Shown: positions 19,196 to 29,100, counted from the stretch's first letter. The stretch: DNA of 46,119 bases from Planctomycetota bacterium (GCA_016177925.1 JACOUH010000049.1:1-46119), one strand, 5' to 3'. Notes: generated by a model not told the origin, from the letters alone. A program made the numbers and translations.

Positions 19196-19273
19196 AAAGC
19201 CGAAATCTCAAATCCCAAAGCCGAAGCGGAATTGTCTGCCTTTTTCGGATTTGGGATTTGAGATTTCGGCTTT
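19196..19273. repeat. Inverted repeat with AATCCCAAA/GCCGAAATCTC arms between yicC and gmk
   Basis: The left arm (19196-19225) and right arm (19243-19273) pair at nearly all of 30 positions. The arms contain AATCTCAAATCCCAAA flanked by CCGAA on both sides. The loop is 17 bases. The element starts 13 bases before the gmk ATG, where a ribosome binding site would be expected, and ends 1-2 bases before the yicC stop codon. Confidence 0.93.
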
Positions 19274-19274
19274 C

Positions 19275-20165
19275 TTATTCGATGTTTTGCACCAACTCGC
19301 GGACCTTCTCCAACGCCCCCTTGATCTCGACGACGTGCCGCGAGATCTCGACGTCGCTGGCCTTGGAGCCGATCGTGTTGGCCTCGCGGAACATCTCCTG
19401 AGTCAGAAACTCCAGTTTACGGCCGGCGCTCTCGGGCTCCCCCACGATCTCCTGGAACTGATCGAGGTGGCTGGCGAGGCGGACGACTTCCTCGGCGATG
19501 TCGCTGCGCTCGGCGAAGATCGACACTTCCTTGATAAGATCGTTACGGTCGATCTGCATGTCGAGTTCGGCGAGCAGGCCACGGACGCGCTCGACGAGGC
19601 GGTCGCGGAAGGCGGTGACGACCTGCGGCGAGCGGGCGCGGATGGCGTCGAGCTGCCCGCCGAGGAAGTCGCGGAGCTGAAGCAGTTCCTGCGCCATCGC
19701 CCGCCCTTCGTCCTGACGCATCGCTTGCAGCCGGTCGAGGGCCTGTCCGAGGACCGTTTCCAAGAGCGGCCAGTCCTGCTCGAGATGGAACGTCGCGTTG
19801 CCCGGCTCGGCGACCACGCCGGGCAACGCCAGTGCCTGTCCCAGCAGGACGTCCGCGCGTCCGCCCAGGCCGAGCTCCTCGGTCAGGCCACGCAACTGCT
19901 GCACGTAACTGCGCAAGGCCGCGGCGTTGATACGGAAGTCCTGGGGCGAAAGGCGACGCTCGCAACGCAGATGGACCTGGATGGTGCCACGCCGCACGCT
20001 GCGGCGGATGACCTTCTCGAACTCCGGCTCGAGCAGATGGTAGGGCTCGACGGCCCGGAGCGACACCTTGAGGTACCGGTTGTTCAGGGCGCGCAATTCG
20101 AGGGAGACGGTGATCGCGTCGCTCTGGTGATGGGCCTCGCCGTATCCGGTCATGCTCAGCAGCAC
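19275..20165 (-). CDS. yicC: YicC/YloC family endoribonuclease
   Basis: A 296-residue protein of normal family length. It begins MLLSMTGYGEA, the family hallmark SMTGYG, followed by LRALNNRYLKVSLR. The C-terminus, EVSRHVVEIKGALEKVRELVQNIE, is equally typical (family pattern ...VKxELEKIREQVQNIE). Members are RNA endonucleases linked to sRNA and mRNA turnover and are often encoded beside gmk, as here. The start is the GTG at 20165 with a GGGGGG tract 5 bases upstream; the ATG at 20153 is an alternative. It is flanked on both sides by inverted repeats. Confidence 0.93.
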   Translation of the reverse strand: MLLSMTGYGEAHHQSDAITVSLELRALNNRYLKVSLRAVEPYHLLEPEFEKVIRRSVRRGTIQVHLRCERRLSPQDFRINAAALRSYVQQLRGLTEELGLGGRADVLLGQALALPGVVAEPGNATFHLEQDWPLLETVLGQALDRLQAMRQDEGRAMAQELLQLRDFLGGQLDAIRARSPQVVTAFRDRLVERVRGLLAELDMQIDRNDLIKEVSIFAERSDIAEEVVRLASHLDQFQEIVGEPESAGRKLEFLTQEMFREANTIGSKASDVEISRHVVEIKGALEKVRELVQNIE

Positions 20166-20180
20166 ACCAACCCCCCTCAG

Positions 20181-20270
20181 AAAGGATGAAGGATGAAGGA
20201 TGAAGGATGAATAGAAAAAAAGATCGTACTTGTCTTCTGTTCATCCTTCATCCTTCATCCTTCATTCTTT
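20181..20270. repeat. GGATGAA inverted repeat between secG and yicC
   Basis: Four GGATGAA units in the left arm (20181-20216) and four reverse-complement units in the right arm (20233-20270) pair over more than 30 bases with one or two mismatches. The element ends 5 bases before the secG stop codon and lies 15 bases upstream of the yicC start. It is the same repeat family as the elements at 7224 and 18557. Confidence 0.93.
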
Positions 20271-20275
20271 CTGCT

Positions 20276-20551
20276 TTAGGCGGCCTTCACCAGGATCATG
20301 ATGAGAAGAACCCAGATGCCGGCGACGATGATGGTGAAGCGCGTGAAGGCATCGCCGGCGCGGCTGCCGAAGGCGCTCGAGCCGCCCACGCCGCCGAAGG
20401 CCCCGGCGAGGCCGCCGCCCTTGCCGCGCTGAATTAGCACCACCAAGATGAGGAACAGCCCCACCAGCAGCAGCAGGATGTTCAGCACCCCGATGAGCCA
20501 GGCGGGGAATGCTGGCACGTCCGCGGCGAAGCAGGGGATCAGTCCGAACAC
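20276..20551 (-). CDS. secG: Preprotein translocase subunit SecG
   Basis: A 91-residue membrane protein. It has two hydrophobic helices, [21 protein letters not shown] and [18 protein letters not shown]. They flank the conserved loop [16 protein letters not shown] with a GSSAFG segment, as in all SecG proteins. SecG stabilises the SecYE channel in the inner membrane. The start is the GTG at 20551 with AAGGAT 6-9 bases upstream. It is the first gene of the operon-like run secG-yicC-gmk-rpoZ and has a good promoter about 70 bases upstream. Confidence 0.93.
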   Translation of the reverse strand: MFGLIPCFAADVPAFPAWLIGVLNILLLLVGLFLILVVLIQRGKGGGLAGAFGGVGGSSAFGSRAGDAFTRFTIIVAGIWVLLIMILVKAA

Positions 20552-20618
20552 GGCGACATCCTTTCAGCAGTTGATCGCGAGCCCCGGCTGCGTCCGGGGA
20601 GGAGGTTGGGAAAATGGT

Positions 20619-20646
20619 ATTATAGACGATCCCCCGGCGGTGGAAA
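20619..20646 (-). promoter_or_regulatory. Promoter of the secG cluster
   Basis: On the minus strand a perfect TATAAT (complement of 20619-20624) lies 16 bases downstream of TTTCCA (complement of 20641-20646), which matches the -35 consensus at four of six positions. The secG start codon follows about 70 bases later. This is the best -10 box seen in the window. Confidence 0.55.
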
Positions 20647-20679
20647 GGCGACTTCCCCGTGGGTGCCCCTCCCGTTTTT

Positions 20680-20758
20680 GGCGAGCGGGGGGTGTCAACC
20701 CCCCGGTACAGGACCGGGCGGGGGCACACCACCGGGGGGTTCACACCCCCCGCTCGCC
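20680..20758. repeat. 28-bp GCGAGCGGGGGGTGT inverted repeat, copy A
   Basis: The arms 20680-20707 and 20731-20758 match as reverse complements at 27 of 28 positions around a 23-base loop. The same 28-base arm occurs at 37820 and 37858. The right arm encodes the last four codons (Glu-Arg-Gly-Val) and the TGA stop of the GNAT gene. It also separates that gene from the secG promoter. Confidence 0.95.
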
Positions 20759-21718
20759 ACAATCTAGAGGCCACAGGGCGAGGAAGACCTCGCGCTGGTC
20801 GAACGGGGTAAAGCCGAGGGAGCGGTACAGCGCCCAGGCGGCGTGGTTGCGTCCGTCCACGGTGAGGAACAACTCGTGTACCGCTGCGGCGCGCGCTTCC
20901 AGCAGCGCCCGAAGCAGGAGTTCGCGGCCGAACCCCTGCCGCCGCGCCTCCGGCACGACGCCGACGTAGGCCACCTCCCAGACCGGCGGCTCGGGCGTCG
21001 CGGCGACGAGCAACACGCCGACCGGGTCGGCGCCTGCCCGCCCCAGCCACCACAGCGACGGGTCGAAGGCTCCCTGCGCCTTATACCCGGTCAGGACGTC
21101 CTCCAGCGTCCGCACCCCCGCGACCTCGGGGCAGTCGAGCGTGCCCTCGTAGGTGCGCCAAAGGGTGGCGTGAAAGAGATCGTGATCGGCTTCTTCGTAG
21201 GTCTGCAAAGTCAGTCGCGACGGCGTCCCCAGCCAGGACGGGGGCAGCTCGCCTTCGTGCCGCAGATACCACAGGGCGGTGACGTGACGGAAGCCGTTCC
21301 GCAGCAGGGGCGCTGCCAGGGAAACTTCCTCCGGGGCCAGCAGACACTGCGCCAGCCGCGCCCCGCGCTGCCGCAGCCAGCCGACAACGTGCCGGGTCAG
21401 GACGTCCTCGTGGAGGGAACGGCACGGACCGTCCGCCGCCTGCGGGGGCCAGACCAGCCCGCTGCCGCCCGGTACGACCGCGCCGACGGCTGCTCCCAGC
21501 AGACCGCCCGACCCGCTGTCGCGGGTGCCCCGGCGAAGGACGACGATCCCTTCCGGGTCCAGTTCTCCCTTCTCGATCAGCCCCAGGGCACGGGCCACGC
21601 GCGGCCGCCGCTCTTCCGGCGAGCAGTGCCGGAACAGCAGCGCGAACGCCTCTTCTCGCTCTTCGCTCCGCGCCGGACACGGCGTTGCGCTCGCTCCGGG
21701 GGAACCATCGGTTACCAT
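20741..21718 (-). CDS. GNAT family N-acetyltransferase
   Basis: A 325-residue acetyltransferase. The C-terminal 130 residues form a GNAT fold. VAYVGVVPEARRQGFGRELL near residue 254 is the acetyl-CoA pyrophosphate loop, and LFLTVDGRNHAAWALYRSLGF is the typical motif B region. The first 190 residues may be a second, degenerate GNAT-like half. I chose the ATG at 21718 because GAGGGAGA lies just upstream; the open frame continues 79 codons further without a good start. Residues near 64-73 (RRGTRDSGSG) come from a 21-bp palindrome shared with two other genes. The C-terminal GERGV comes from the inverted repeat. The substrate is unknown. Confidence 0.85.
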   Translation of the reverse strand: MVTDGSPGASATPCPARSEEREEAFALLFRHCSPEERRPRVARALGLIEKGELDPEGIVVLRRGTRDSGSGGLLGAAVGAVVPGGSGLVWPPQAADGPCRSLHEDVLTRHVVGWLRQRGARLAQCLLAPEEVSLAAPLLRNGFRHVTALWYLRHEGELPPSWLGTPSRLTLQTYEEADHDLFHATLWRTYEGTLDCPEVAGVRTLEDVLTGYKAQGAFDPSLWWLGRAGADPVGVLLVAATPEPPVWEVAYVGVVPEARRQGFGRELLLRALLEARAAAVHELFLTVDGRNHAAWALYRSLGFTPFDQREVFLALWPLDCGERGV

Positions 21719-21960
21719 CAACGTCTCCCTCGTCAAGTATCCCCCGCGGGCAGAGGGGAACGGGCGGCCGCCCCGAAGCCGTCCCGTCGGACGGATGAGA
21801 GTGATTGGAACGCCCGCCTTCTTGCCCGTCAAGTGTTCGTCCGGCCCTGCCGCGGACAGCTCGTTCAGCGCGGCAAGTTCCTCCTTGGCAGCCGTCTTGT
21901 GTCCCTGTAACATGGAGCCTCCTTCGGGTTCATCCCTTGTTTCACCGGGAGCCACACCTC

Positions 21961-24900
21961 ATGCGTACCGCGTTTCTCCTGACCTTGTCGCTTGCTGGGC
22001 TGCTCCTCGGCGGGAGCAGCGGCCGGGCTGATCCGGACCTCCATGACACCAAGCTGTTGACCCAGCCCGCCGTCAGCGACAAACACGTCGCTTTCATTTA
22101 TGCCGACGACCTCTGGGTCGCCGACCTCGATGGCCAGAACGTCCGTCGCCTGACCAGCGACACCGGCGCCGAAATGTCTCCGGTCTTCTCGCCCGACGGC
22201 CAGACGATTGCCTTCACCGCCGAGTACGAGGGCAACTTCGATGTCTACACCATCCCGGTCACGGGCGGCCCGCCCAAACGGCTGACCTGGCACCCCAGCC
22301 CGGACATCGTCCACGGGTTCACTCCCGACGGCAAGGCGATCCTGTTCACCTCGTCACGGCACGTCTTCACCGCCCGCTACACGCAGCTGTTCACCGTGCC
22401 GCTGACCGGCGGCATGCCGACGCAGTTGCCCATCCCGCACGCGGCCGACGCCTGCTACTCGCCCGACGGCGCGTTCATTGCCTACACGCCGCTGGGCGAC
22501 CGCACCCAGCAGTGGAAGCACTACCGCGGCGGCACTCACTCGCGCATCTGGATCTACTGCTGTGCGGACCATGCCGTCGTGCAGGTCCCCCAGCCCAAGG
22601 GGCGCTGCAACGACCTCAGCCCGCGCTGGCTGGGCCACACCGTCTACTTCCTCTCCGACCGGGCGGGCGAGTACAACCTGTTCGCCTACGACACCAAGAG
22701 CAAGAAGGTCCGCCAGCTCACCGAGCACACCGACTTCCCGGTCGTGAGCCTCGGCGCCGGCGGCGACCGGCTGGTCTACGAACAGGCGGGCTCCTTGCAC
22801 CGGTTCGACCTGGCCGCGGAGAAGCCCACCCGGCTGAAGATTGGCGTGGCCAGCGACCTGGTCGAGGCCCGGCCGCGCTACGTGAAGGGGGCGAAGTACA
22901 TTCGCCACGCGTCCCTGTCGCCGTCCGGCAAGCGGGCGGTCTTCGAGTACCGCGGCGAGATCGTCACCGTGCCCGCCGCCAAGGGCGATCCCAGCAACCT
23001 GACCAACTCGCCGGGCGTTCACGAGCGCTCGCCGGTCTGGTCCCCGGACGGCCAGTCGATCGCCTACTTCGCCGACGAGGGCGGCGAGTACCAGCTGCAC
23101 GTCCGCGCCGCCCATCGGGGCACCCGCGCGAGCGGGTTGGGCAAGGCAAAGACCTACCCGCTGGGCGGCGCCGGTTTCTATGAAGCGCCGGCCTGGTCGC
23201 CCGACAGTCAAAAGATCGCCTTTCTCGACAACTCGCAGTCGCTGTTCTGGATCAATCTGAAGGACGGCGCGGTGAAGAAAATCGCGTCGGAGCCGTACTA
23301 CGGGCCGGCCGGGCTGCTGACGCTTCGCCCCGCCTGGTCGCCGGACTCGCAGTGGATCGTCTACAGCCTCGGCAACAAGGCCGCCTATCACACGGTGTAC
23401 GCCTACCGCCTGGCCACGGGCAAAGCACAGGCGATTACCGACGGCCTGAGCGACGCGCTCAACCCGGTCTTCGACGCGGCCGGCAAGTACCTGTACTTCC
23501 TGGCCTCCACCGATGCCGGGCCGGTCAACCAGTGGTTCGCCCAGTCGAACGCCGACATGCGCGTCCGCCGTACACCCTACCTGGTGATTCTCCAAAAGGG
23601 CGTTCCTTCGCCGCTTGCCAAGGAGAGCGACGAGGAGAAAACCGCTCCGGAAAAGTCCGAGAAGCCTGCCGAAGACACCAAGAAGAAGACTGCCAAGGAC
23701 GACAAGCCGAAGGACCAGCCGGCCTCGGTCGGCATCGACTTTGACGGCATTGAGAACCGCATCCTGGCGCTGCCGGTGCCGGCGGGCGAATACACCAGCC
23801 TCCACGCGGGTACGGCGGGGCAAATCTACTACCTGGAGCGGGCACCCGCGTCCGGGCGTGCCGGCGGCTTCGGCGGTGCCACGCTGCAGCGGTTCGACCT
23901 GACCAAGCGCAAGACCGATGCCGTACACCAGGGGGTTGGCAGTTTTTCTCTGAGCCATGACGGCAAAAAGGCCCTGGTCTTCTCCTTCCCGGCCAGCTGG
24001 TCGATTGTCGACGTGGCCGGCGCGCCGCCGGCGCCGGGCCAGGGCAAGCTGAACATCGAAGCGATTGAGGTCCGCATCGAACCGCGGACCGAGTGGCGGC
24101 AGATCTTTGACGAGGCCTGGCGCGTCAACCGCGACTACTTCTACGATCCGGGAATGCATGGGGCCGACTGGAAAGCCATCAAGAAGAAGTACGAGGCCTT
24201 CTTGCCGCACCTGGCAACGCGCGGCGACCTCGATCGCGTCCTCCGCTGGATGCTGAGCGAGTTGGCAGTCGGCCACAGTGGCACGGGCCCCGGCGAGCGC
24301 CGTTACGAAAGCAAGTCGGTGCCGGGCGGCCTCCTTGGAGCGGACTACGAGATCGCCAATGGCCGCTACCGCTTCAAGAAGGTCTACGGGGGCCTGAACT
24401 GGAGCCCAGAGCTGCGCTCGCCGCTCACCGCGCCCGGCGTGGACGTGAAGGCGGGCGAGTACCTGCTGGCGGTGCGCGGTGTCGACCTGAAGCCGCCGAC
24501 CTCGTTGTACTCCCTGTTCGAGAACACCGCGGGCAAGAGCATCGAGATCACGGTCGGTCCCAGTGCCGACGGCAAGGGCAGCCGCACCGTCACCGTCGAG
24601 CCCCTGCCCAGCGAGTCCGCCCTGCGCAACCGCGACTGGGTCGAGGGCAACCTGAAGAAGGTCCACAAGGCGACGGGCGGCAGGGTGGCCTATGTCTACG
24701 TGCCGAACACGGCCGACCTGGGCCATACCTATTTCAAGCGCTACTTCTTCCCGCAGACCGACAAGGACGCGATTATCGTCGACGAGCGCTTCAACGGCGG
24801 CGGCCAGGTGGCGGACTACTACATCGACCATTTGCGCAGGCCGTTCACCGCCATGTGGGCGACGCGCTACGGCGAGGACATCAAGACCCCAGGCGGGGCG

Positions 24901-25326
24901 ATCTTCGGTCCGAAGGTGATGCTGATCGACGAGACCGCCGGCTCGGGCGGCGACCTGTTGCCGTGGATGTTCCGGGAGTACAAGCTGGGGCCACTGGTCG
25001 GCAAGCGAACCTGGGGCGGCCTGGTGGGCGTGTTGGGCTTCCCGACGCTGATGGACGGCGGCATCGTGACGGCGCCGAACCTGGGCTTCTGGACCAAGGA
25101 CGGCTTCGGCGTGGAGAACGAAGGAGTGCCCCCGGACGTGGAAGTGGAGCAGTGGCCGGCCGACGTGATCGCCGGCCACGACCCGCAGCTGGAGAAGGCC
25201 ATCCAGATAGTGCTCCAGAAGCTGAAGGAGGACCCACCGTCACGGCTGAAGCGGCCCCCGTTTCCCGTGCGGGTAATGCGCTCAACCACCTCGACCCAGG
25301 GAGGGCCAGCGCAGGAAAGAAAGTGA
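21961..25326 (+). CDS. Secreted tricorn-like S41 protease
   Basis: A 1121-residue protein with signal peptide RTAFLLTLSLAGLLLGGSSG. Two beta-propeller regions follow (about residues 30-540), with repeated SPDGQxIAF strands of TolB/PD40 type. A Lys/Glu-rich linker spans residues 553-588. The C1 domain follows, then a PDZ-like domain (about 790-860) and an S41 catalytic core. Catalytic candidates are the His and Ser of GHSG near 770, the nucleophile Ser of GSGGDLLPW near 994, and the Glu of ENEGVPPD near 1052, as in tricorn. It degrades peptides, here probably in the periplasm. The ATG at 21961 has GGGAG upstream. The palindrome at 23117 adds RGTRASG in frame. Confidence 0.92.
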   Translation: MRTAFLLTLSLAGLLLGGSSGRADPDLHDTKLLTQPAVSDKHVAFIYADDLWVADLDGQNVRRLTSDTGAEMSPVFSPDGQTIAFTAEYEGNFDVYTIPVTGGPPKRLTWHPSPDIVHGFTPDGKAILFTSSRHVFTARYTQLFTVPLTGGMPTQLPIPHAADACYSPDGAFIAYTPLGDRTQQWKHYRGGTHSRIWIYCCADHAVVQVPQPKGRCNDLSPRWLGHTVYFLSDRAGEYNLFAYDTKSKKVRQLTEHTDFPVVSLGAGGDRLVYEQAGSLHRFDLAAEKPTRLKIGVASDLVEARPRYVKGAKYIRHASLSPSGKRAVFEYRGEIVTVPAAKGDPSNLTNSPGVHERSPVWSPDGQSIAYFADEGGEYQLHVRAAHRGTRASGLGKAKTYPLGGAGFYEAPAWSPDSQKIAFLDNSQSLFWINLKDGAVKKIASEPYYGPAGLLTLRPAWSPDSQWIVYSLGNKAAYHTVYAYRLATGKAQAITDGLSDALNPVFDAAGKYLYFLASTDAGPVNQWFAQSNADMRVRRTPYLVILQKGVPSPLAKESDEEKTAPEKSEKPAEDTKKKTAKDDKPKDQPASVGIDFDGIENRILALPVPAGEYTSLHAGTAGQIYYLERAPASGRAGGFGGATLQRFDLTKRKTDAVHQGVGSFSLSHDGKKALVFSFPASWSIVDVAGAPPAPGQGKLNIEAIEVRIEPRTEWRQIFDEAWRVNRDYFYDPGMHGADWKAIKKKYEAFLPHLATRGDLDRVLRWMLSELAVGHSGTGPGERRYESKSVPGGLLGADYEIANGRYRFKKVYGGLNWSPELRSPLTAPGVDVKAGEYLLAVRGVDLKPPTSLYSLFENTAGKSIEITVGPSADGKGSRTVTVEPLPSESALRNRDWVEGNLKKVHKATGGRVAYVYVPNTADLGHTYFKRYFFPQTDKDAIIVDERFNGGGQVADYYIDHLRRPFTAMWATRYGEDIKTPGGAIFGPKVMLIDETAGSGGDLLPWMFREYKLGPLVGKRTWGGLVGVLGFPTLMDGGIVTAPNLGFWTKDGFGVENEGVPPDVEVEQWPADVIAGHDPQLEKAIQIVLQKLKEDPPSRLKRPPFPVRVMRSTTSTQGGPAQERK

Positions 25327-25345
25327 AAACTCAGGACAGTAGGAG

Positions 25346-25373
25346 CCGGGGCGGCGGGCAACTGCCGCCCCGG
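25346..25373. terminator. Bidirectional hairpin terminator
   Basis: CCGGGGCGGC (25346-25355) and GCCGCCCCGG (25364-25373) form a perfect 10-bp GC stem with an 8-base loop. It lies 20 bases after the protease stop and 20 bases before the end of the opposing nuclease gene. There is no clear T run. Confidence 0.6.
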
Positions 25374-25393
25374 TCACAAGATCAAGAGGGCGT

Positions 25394-26116
25394 CTACTTG
25401 CGGATTAGCCACAGGTGATGGATCGTGATTTCGGGAGCGGCTTTCCCCGTACCTTGGTATAGGAAGTTGCGGGAATGAGTCGTGACGTGCGGAAGCTGCG
25501 AGTAGGTAGTGGCGGAGGCGCGTGGGGTCGGAATCGGGCCCGATATCAGCGGCATCCTTGTCGGACGGTTTCCGGCCACGAGAGCACCGGAGAGCCCGGA
25601 CGGCAACCGGTATCCGCTCACGGCGTAGCCGATCATCATCCCCTCCCTCATAGACCAAGCGTAATCGCCCGTGACGAACCGCCACAGCCCCCGGTCGCGG
25701 TAATGCACGCCGACACCGTGGTCAGCATCGATCGGCTTGCACTCGGCATACAAGCCGTCCAAGTCAGGGAAGGCCACCGTGCGGTCCGAAATGAGGTGGA
25801 AGAAAAGGTCAGGCATCTTGTCGAGGCTGCGAGCGTCGAACGAATACACCTTCGGCTCCCGGGAAACCCGGAAAAGCTCCGGTGTGAAGCCCGGAACGCT
25901 TTTCGTGTATTGGACGCGGTTCACCAAAGTATTGTGAAGAACGAGGGTTACCTCATCTTCGGGGGCAACTGTCAAGTTGAAGCCGGGAGGGGGGTCCGTT
26001 CGGATCAGTTCCCAGGCCTGGACGACGGCCTCATGGATAATCCGGATCATCGGGAGCGGAATGGCAGGGTGCGGGACGCGACTCCGCCCGGGGCGTTGGA
26101 ACAAGGAGAGAGCCAT
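25394..26116 (-). CDS. Probable PD-(D/E)XK restriction nuclease
   Basis: A 240-residue protein not assigned to a named family. Residues 102-103 (PD in KMPDLFFHL) and 125-127 (ECK in LYAECKPID) are spaced as in the PD-(D/E)XK nuclease core, with E56 available as a further acid. The following segment, GLWRFVTGDYAWSMREGMMIGYAV, resembles the helix and strand after ExK in restriction-like nucleases of defence loci. The ATG at 26116 lies 4 bases after the stop of the methyltransferase gene, so the two are probably translated together. Its role would be DNA cleavage opposed by the partner's methylation. Base use is less G+C-rich than in the neighbours, a hint of transfer. The nuclease fold is inference; the pairing is directly visible. 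Confidence 0.6.
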   Translation of the reverse strand: MALSLFQRPGRSRVPHPAIPLPMIRIIHEAVVQAWELIRTDPPPGFNLTVAPEDEVTLVLHNTLVNRVQYTKSVPGFTPELFRVSREPKVYSFDARSLDKMPDLFFHLISDRTVAFPDLDGLYAECKPIDADHGVGVHYRDRGLWRFVTGDYAWSMREGMMIGYAVSGYRLPSGLSGALVAGNRPTRMPLISGPIPTPRASATTYSQLPHVTTHSRNFLYQGTGKAAPEITIHHLWLIRK

Positions 26117-26120
26117 CTGG

Positions 26121-29100
26121 TTACTTCGAGATTGCGTCCAGGTACTTGCGGATGATATCGGCTCCGAGCAACCGAGCTCGCGTCTTCGTCCAGTATCGGT
26201 ACTGATTGCGCAGGCCAACGAGCAGGCCGCCTCCGGCCAGTTCCATCACGATCTGTGAAGCCCCGGTGGCATCGGCGAGCGGCAGCACCTTCTGGAAGTA
26301 AATCCCCTCGTCCAACTCGTCTTGTGGACGGCCGAGCAGGATCGCTCCAAAGGTCTGAGTGGCTTGCGGGACCCCGTGCGGAAACCACAGGGTCGCCGGT
26401 AGCCTGGCAGGGTTGACTTCGATGAACGGGGCGATAAGCTCTCGCAACCGCTCCACGAACCGGGCGCACTCGGCCAGCGTCGGGGGCGAGCAAGCCCTCT
26501 GCCCGGAGGATTCTCGGTACGCCTGCCCAACATCCAAGGTGTCTTTGATGACGTCGAGATCGGCCTCCGTCAAGCCGTGAATTTCGGCGAAAAACCGATC
26601 GATGTCGTCGAACACCTCCTGATCGCCCGCCGTGAGACAGCCCGAGAGCCTCGTTACGGTACTCTTCTGGATCGTGTTCAGCCGCTCCAATCGCACCAAT
26701 GGGAAGTCTTCAATCGACTGTTTCTGAAGCTTGTTTCGTTCGGCACCGAACTGGACACCGGTGATCAAGCCGAAATGCAGCCACACGTTGCTGTGAGCAA
26801 GTAGGTGCAGGTAGCGCGCCAGCAACTCGGCGTCCGGGTGACCTGCGGTCGAATACCCGTAATAGCTGGAAACGTATACCAGGTCGTCGAACGCCAGGTA
26901 CGCGAAGCTCATACGGCGGTCCGTACCAGGGGATTGCTTCAAGAGCACTAACGGGCTCCGATAGATGTTGCGGCTGCGAGGCCACAGCAGCTTGGTGCGC
27001 TGGAACCTTTCGAGCTTGCTGGCATCCACAACGAACGGCACCTTCTCCGACGCCTGAAGATCGGGGAGGCCAAGGAGTGCAGTGGCATCCCTCTGCTGCT
27101 TGTTGTGTTCGGAAACGATGTATCCTTGTCCTTCCGCAAGGCCCTGCTCCCGCCAGTAGTCGCTCACGCGGACGCCGTCGGGGTTGGCTATCAGTTTGCG
27201 CACTACTTCGATATCAAGGAATGAGCCGATTAGCCAACCCTTCCACAGCCAAGGTTTATGCTTGGCTTCTTGGGGGTTAACAAGGCGGGAAGCCTCTGCA
27301 TCAATCCGGAACTCGCCACGATCGTTCAACTCAGAGTCGTAGTGAGGGCAGAGGAGCTGGGTCCTTGGATGCTCCCCTGGCGCCTCATTGCGGGCGAACA
27401 GCAGAATAAATGGTTGATCTGTTCCCGGCCAGACCCCAGTTTTGGCCAGGTTGACCCCGCTGATAACTCCCGTGACGTCGATCAGCTTGAATAGGCGATT
27501 TCGTGCCGCTACGGGGATAGGCTTGTTCTTCAGCAGCAGCCGGGCGGGCAAAGCCATTGCGATCCGCCCACCCTTTTTGCACCACTCCGTTGACCGGATC
27601 AGGAAGGGCAGATCGGGGTTGTTGTCCGGGTTCTTATAGTTGTCGGCCTCGGACACCCCGGCACGTCGAAGGACTGCACGTGTGGCCGCTTCCATTTGCT
27701 TGCCGAGTTCGGTTGGGACGCTAGTCCACGGCGGGTTGCTGACGACAACATCGTAACGATGATTGTGCTCTGGTCCCACTCCCTCGCCGAGGCTACCAAG
27801 CACCGGCCCGGTCGGCAGATCCGTGCCAGGGCGCCGGACATGGAACAGAACCCGGTCCCGCAGGTCTTCAAACCTCAACTCGGAAAGAGGCTGAGGGTGG
27901 GGGTCTAATTCCAGGGCGGTTAAGTAGAGACTCAGGGCCGCCAGCCGGATGGCGTTCTCGCTCACGTCGAACCCTGCCAACTGGCGGTTCAGAATCTTGC
28001 GGATTGTCCGCCGGTCGGGCCGTCGGTTCCTGGCTATCCACACCTCGCGGTAGATTCGCCGGAAGGCGAGCACAAGGAAAACCCCGGCCCCGCATGCCGG
28101 GTCCAGAACCCTTGCGTCGTCGGCCGCGTCAAGGCCGTGAAAGGCCTCGTCGAGGAGCGTCACGGCAATGTTGCGCGGGGTGTAGTGGACACTGATAGAG
28201 GCCGCTTCTTCTTGCTCCCAGTGCCAGCAAAAATCTTCGTACACCTGGCTTAGCAGGCCGACGGGGACATGCGCGAAGTCGAACGTGCCCCAATCGAAGG
28301 TCAGCTGATATACGCTCCCCTTCGGCTCGGCGCCGAGGACAACGGCTGTCAGGTGGGTGAACACGTCGCCGCTAGTGAGCCTGTCGATGCGCCGAAAGAA
28401 GCTCTCGTTGCCCTCGTCGGTCAGCGGTAAAAAGTCGCCGTTAAACGTCTCGTCCAGCCAGCGGCAAGTGGCGGCCGTGTTGGCGGGACCGGCAAAACAA
28501 TCCTTCCAGGTCGCTGCGTTCGGTGCGACCTGGGGAATGTCTCTTTCGGTGATGATCCCGCGGTCCCTGAGGAAGCGGAAGAACAAGGCACGGCCGAGGA
28601 GTGACAGCACGTCGGGGCGAAGGTCCTGAGTTTCCGCCAAGCGAGCGGCCGAGCGCAGGAGCAACAACCGGAGCCGCTCGAAGACGCCTTCGCCCCGGCT
28701 GATGTCCTTATCCCAGTCGACGGCTCCGTTCACGAGCCTGGAAAATAAGGTGCGACCTTCCACTGTACCCGGCTTGTATTCAGTCCAGTTGACATCCACG
28801 TCCTCGAAAGCGACCGGGGCGACCCTGATACGGCCAGGCTCCACGCGGGCGAGATAGGCCCACTCTCCACGGCACGCTAAGCGATCCTGGACACCGTTGA
28901 TTAGCTGGTGGACCGGCTGTGTGGCTGCCGTCAGGCGTGTCTCGTCGATGAAGTAGAGGACCGGGCGGCCTTGTGCCTCGGCAACGCCATCCGGAGAGTC
29001 TGGGGCAAGGTCTCTTGCTGCAATGAGATCGAGGTAGTCTTGGTGATCGGGCCCTGGTTTATCGCTAAAGAAATGGACATGCTCCGGGGTCGCTCCGTAG

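Noticed and set aside
22354..25179. Open frame of 941 codons antisense to the tricorn-like protease
   Set aside because: It lies entirely under a well-supported gene, has Arg/Ala/Val/Gly-rich composition, and shows no motif. Such mirror frames are expected with G/C third positions.
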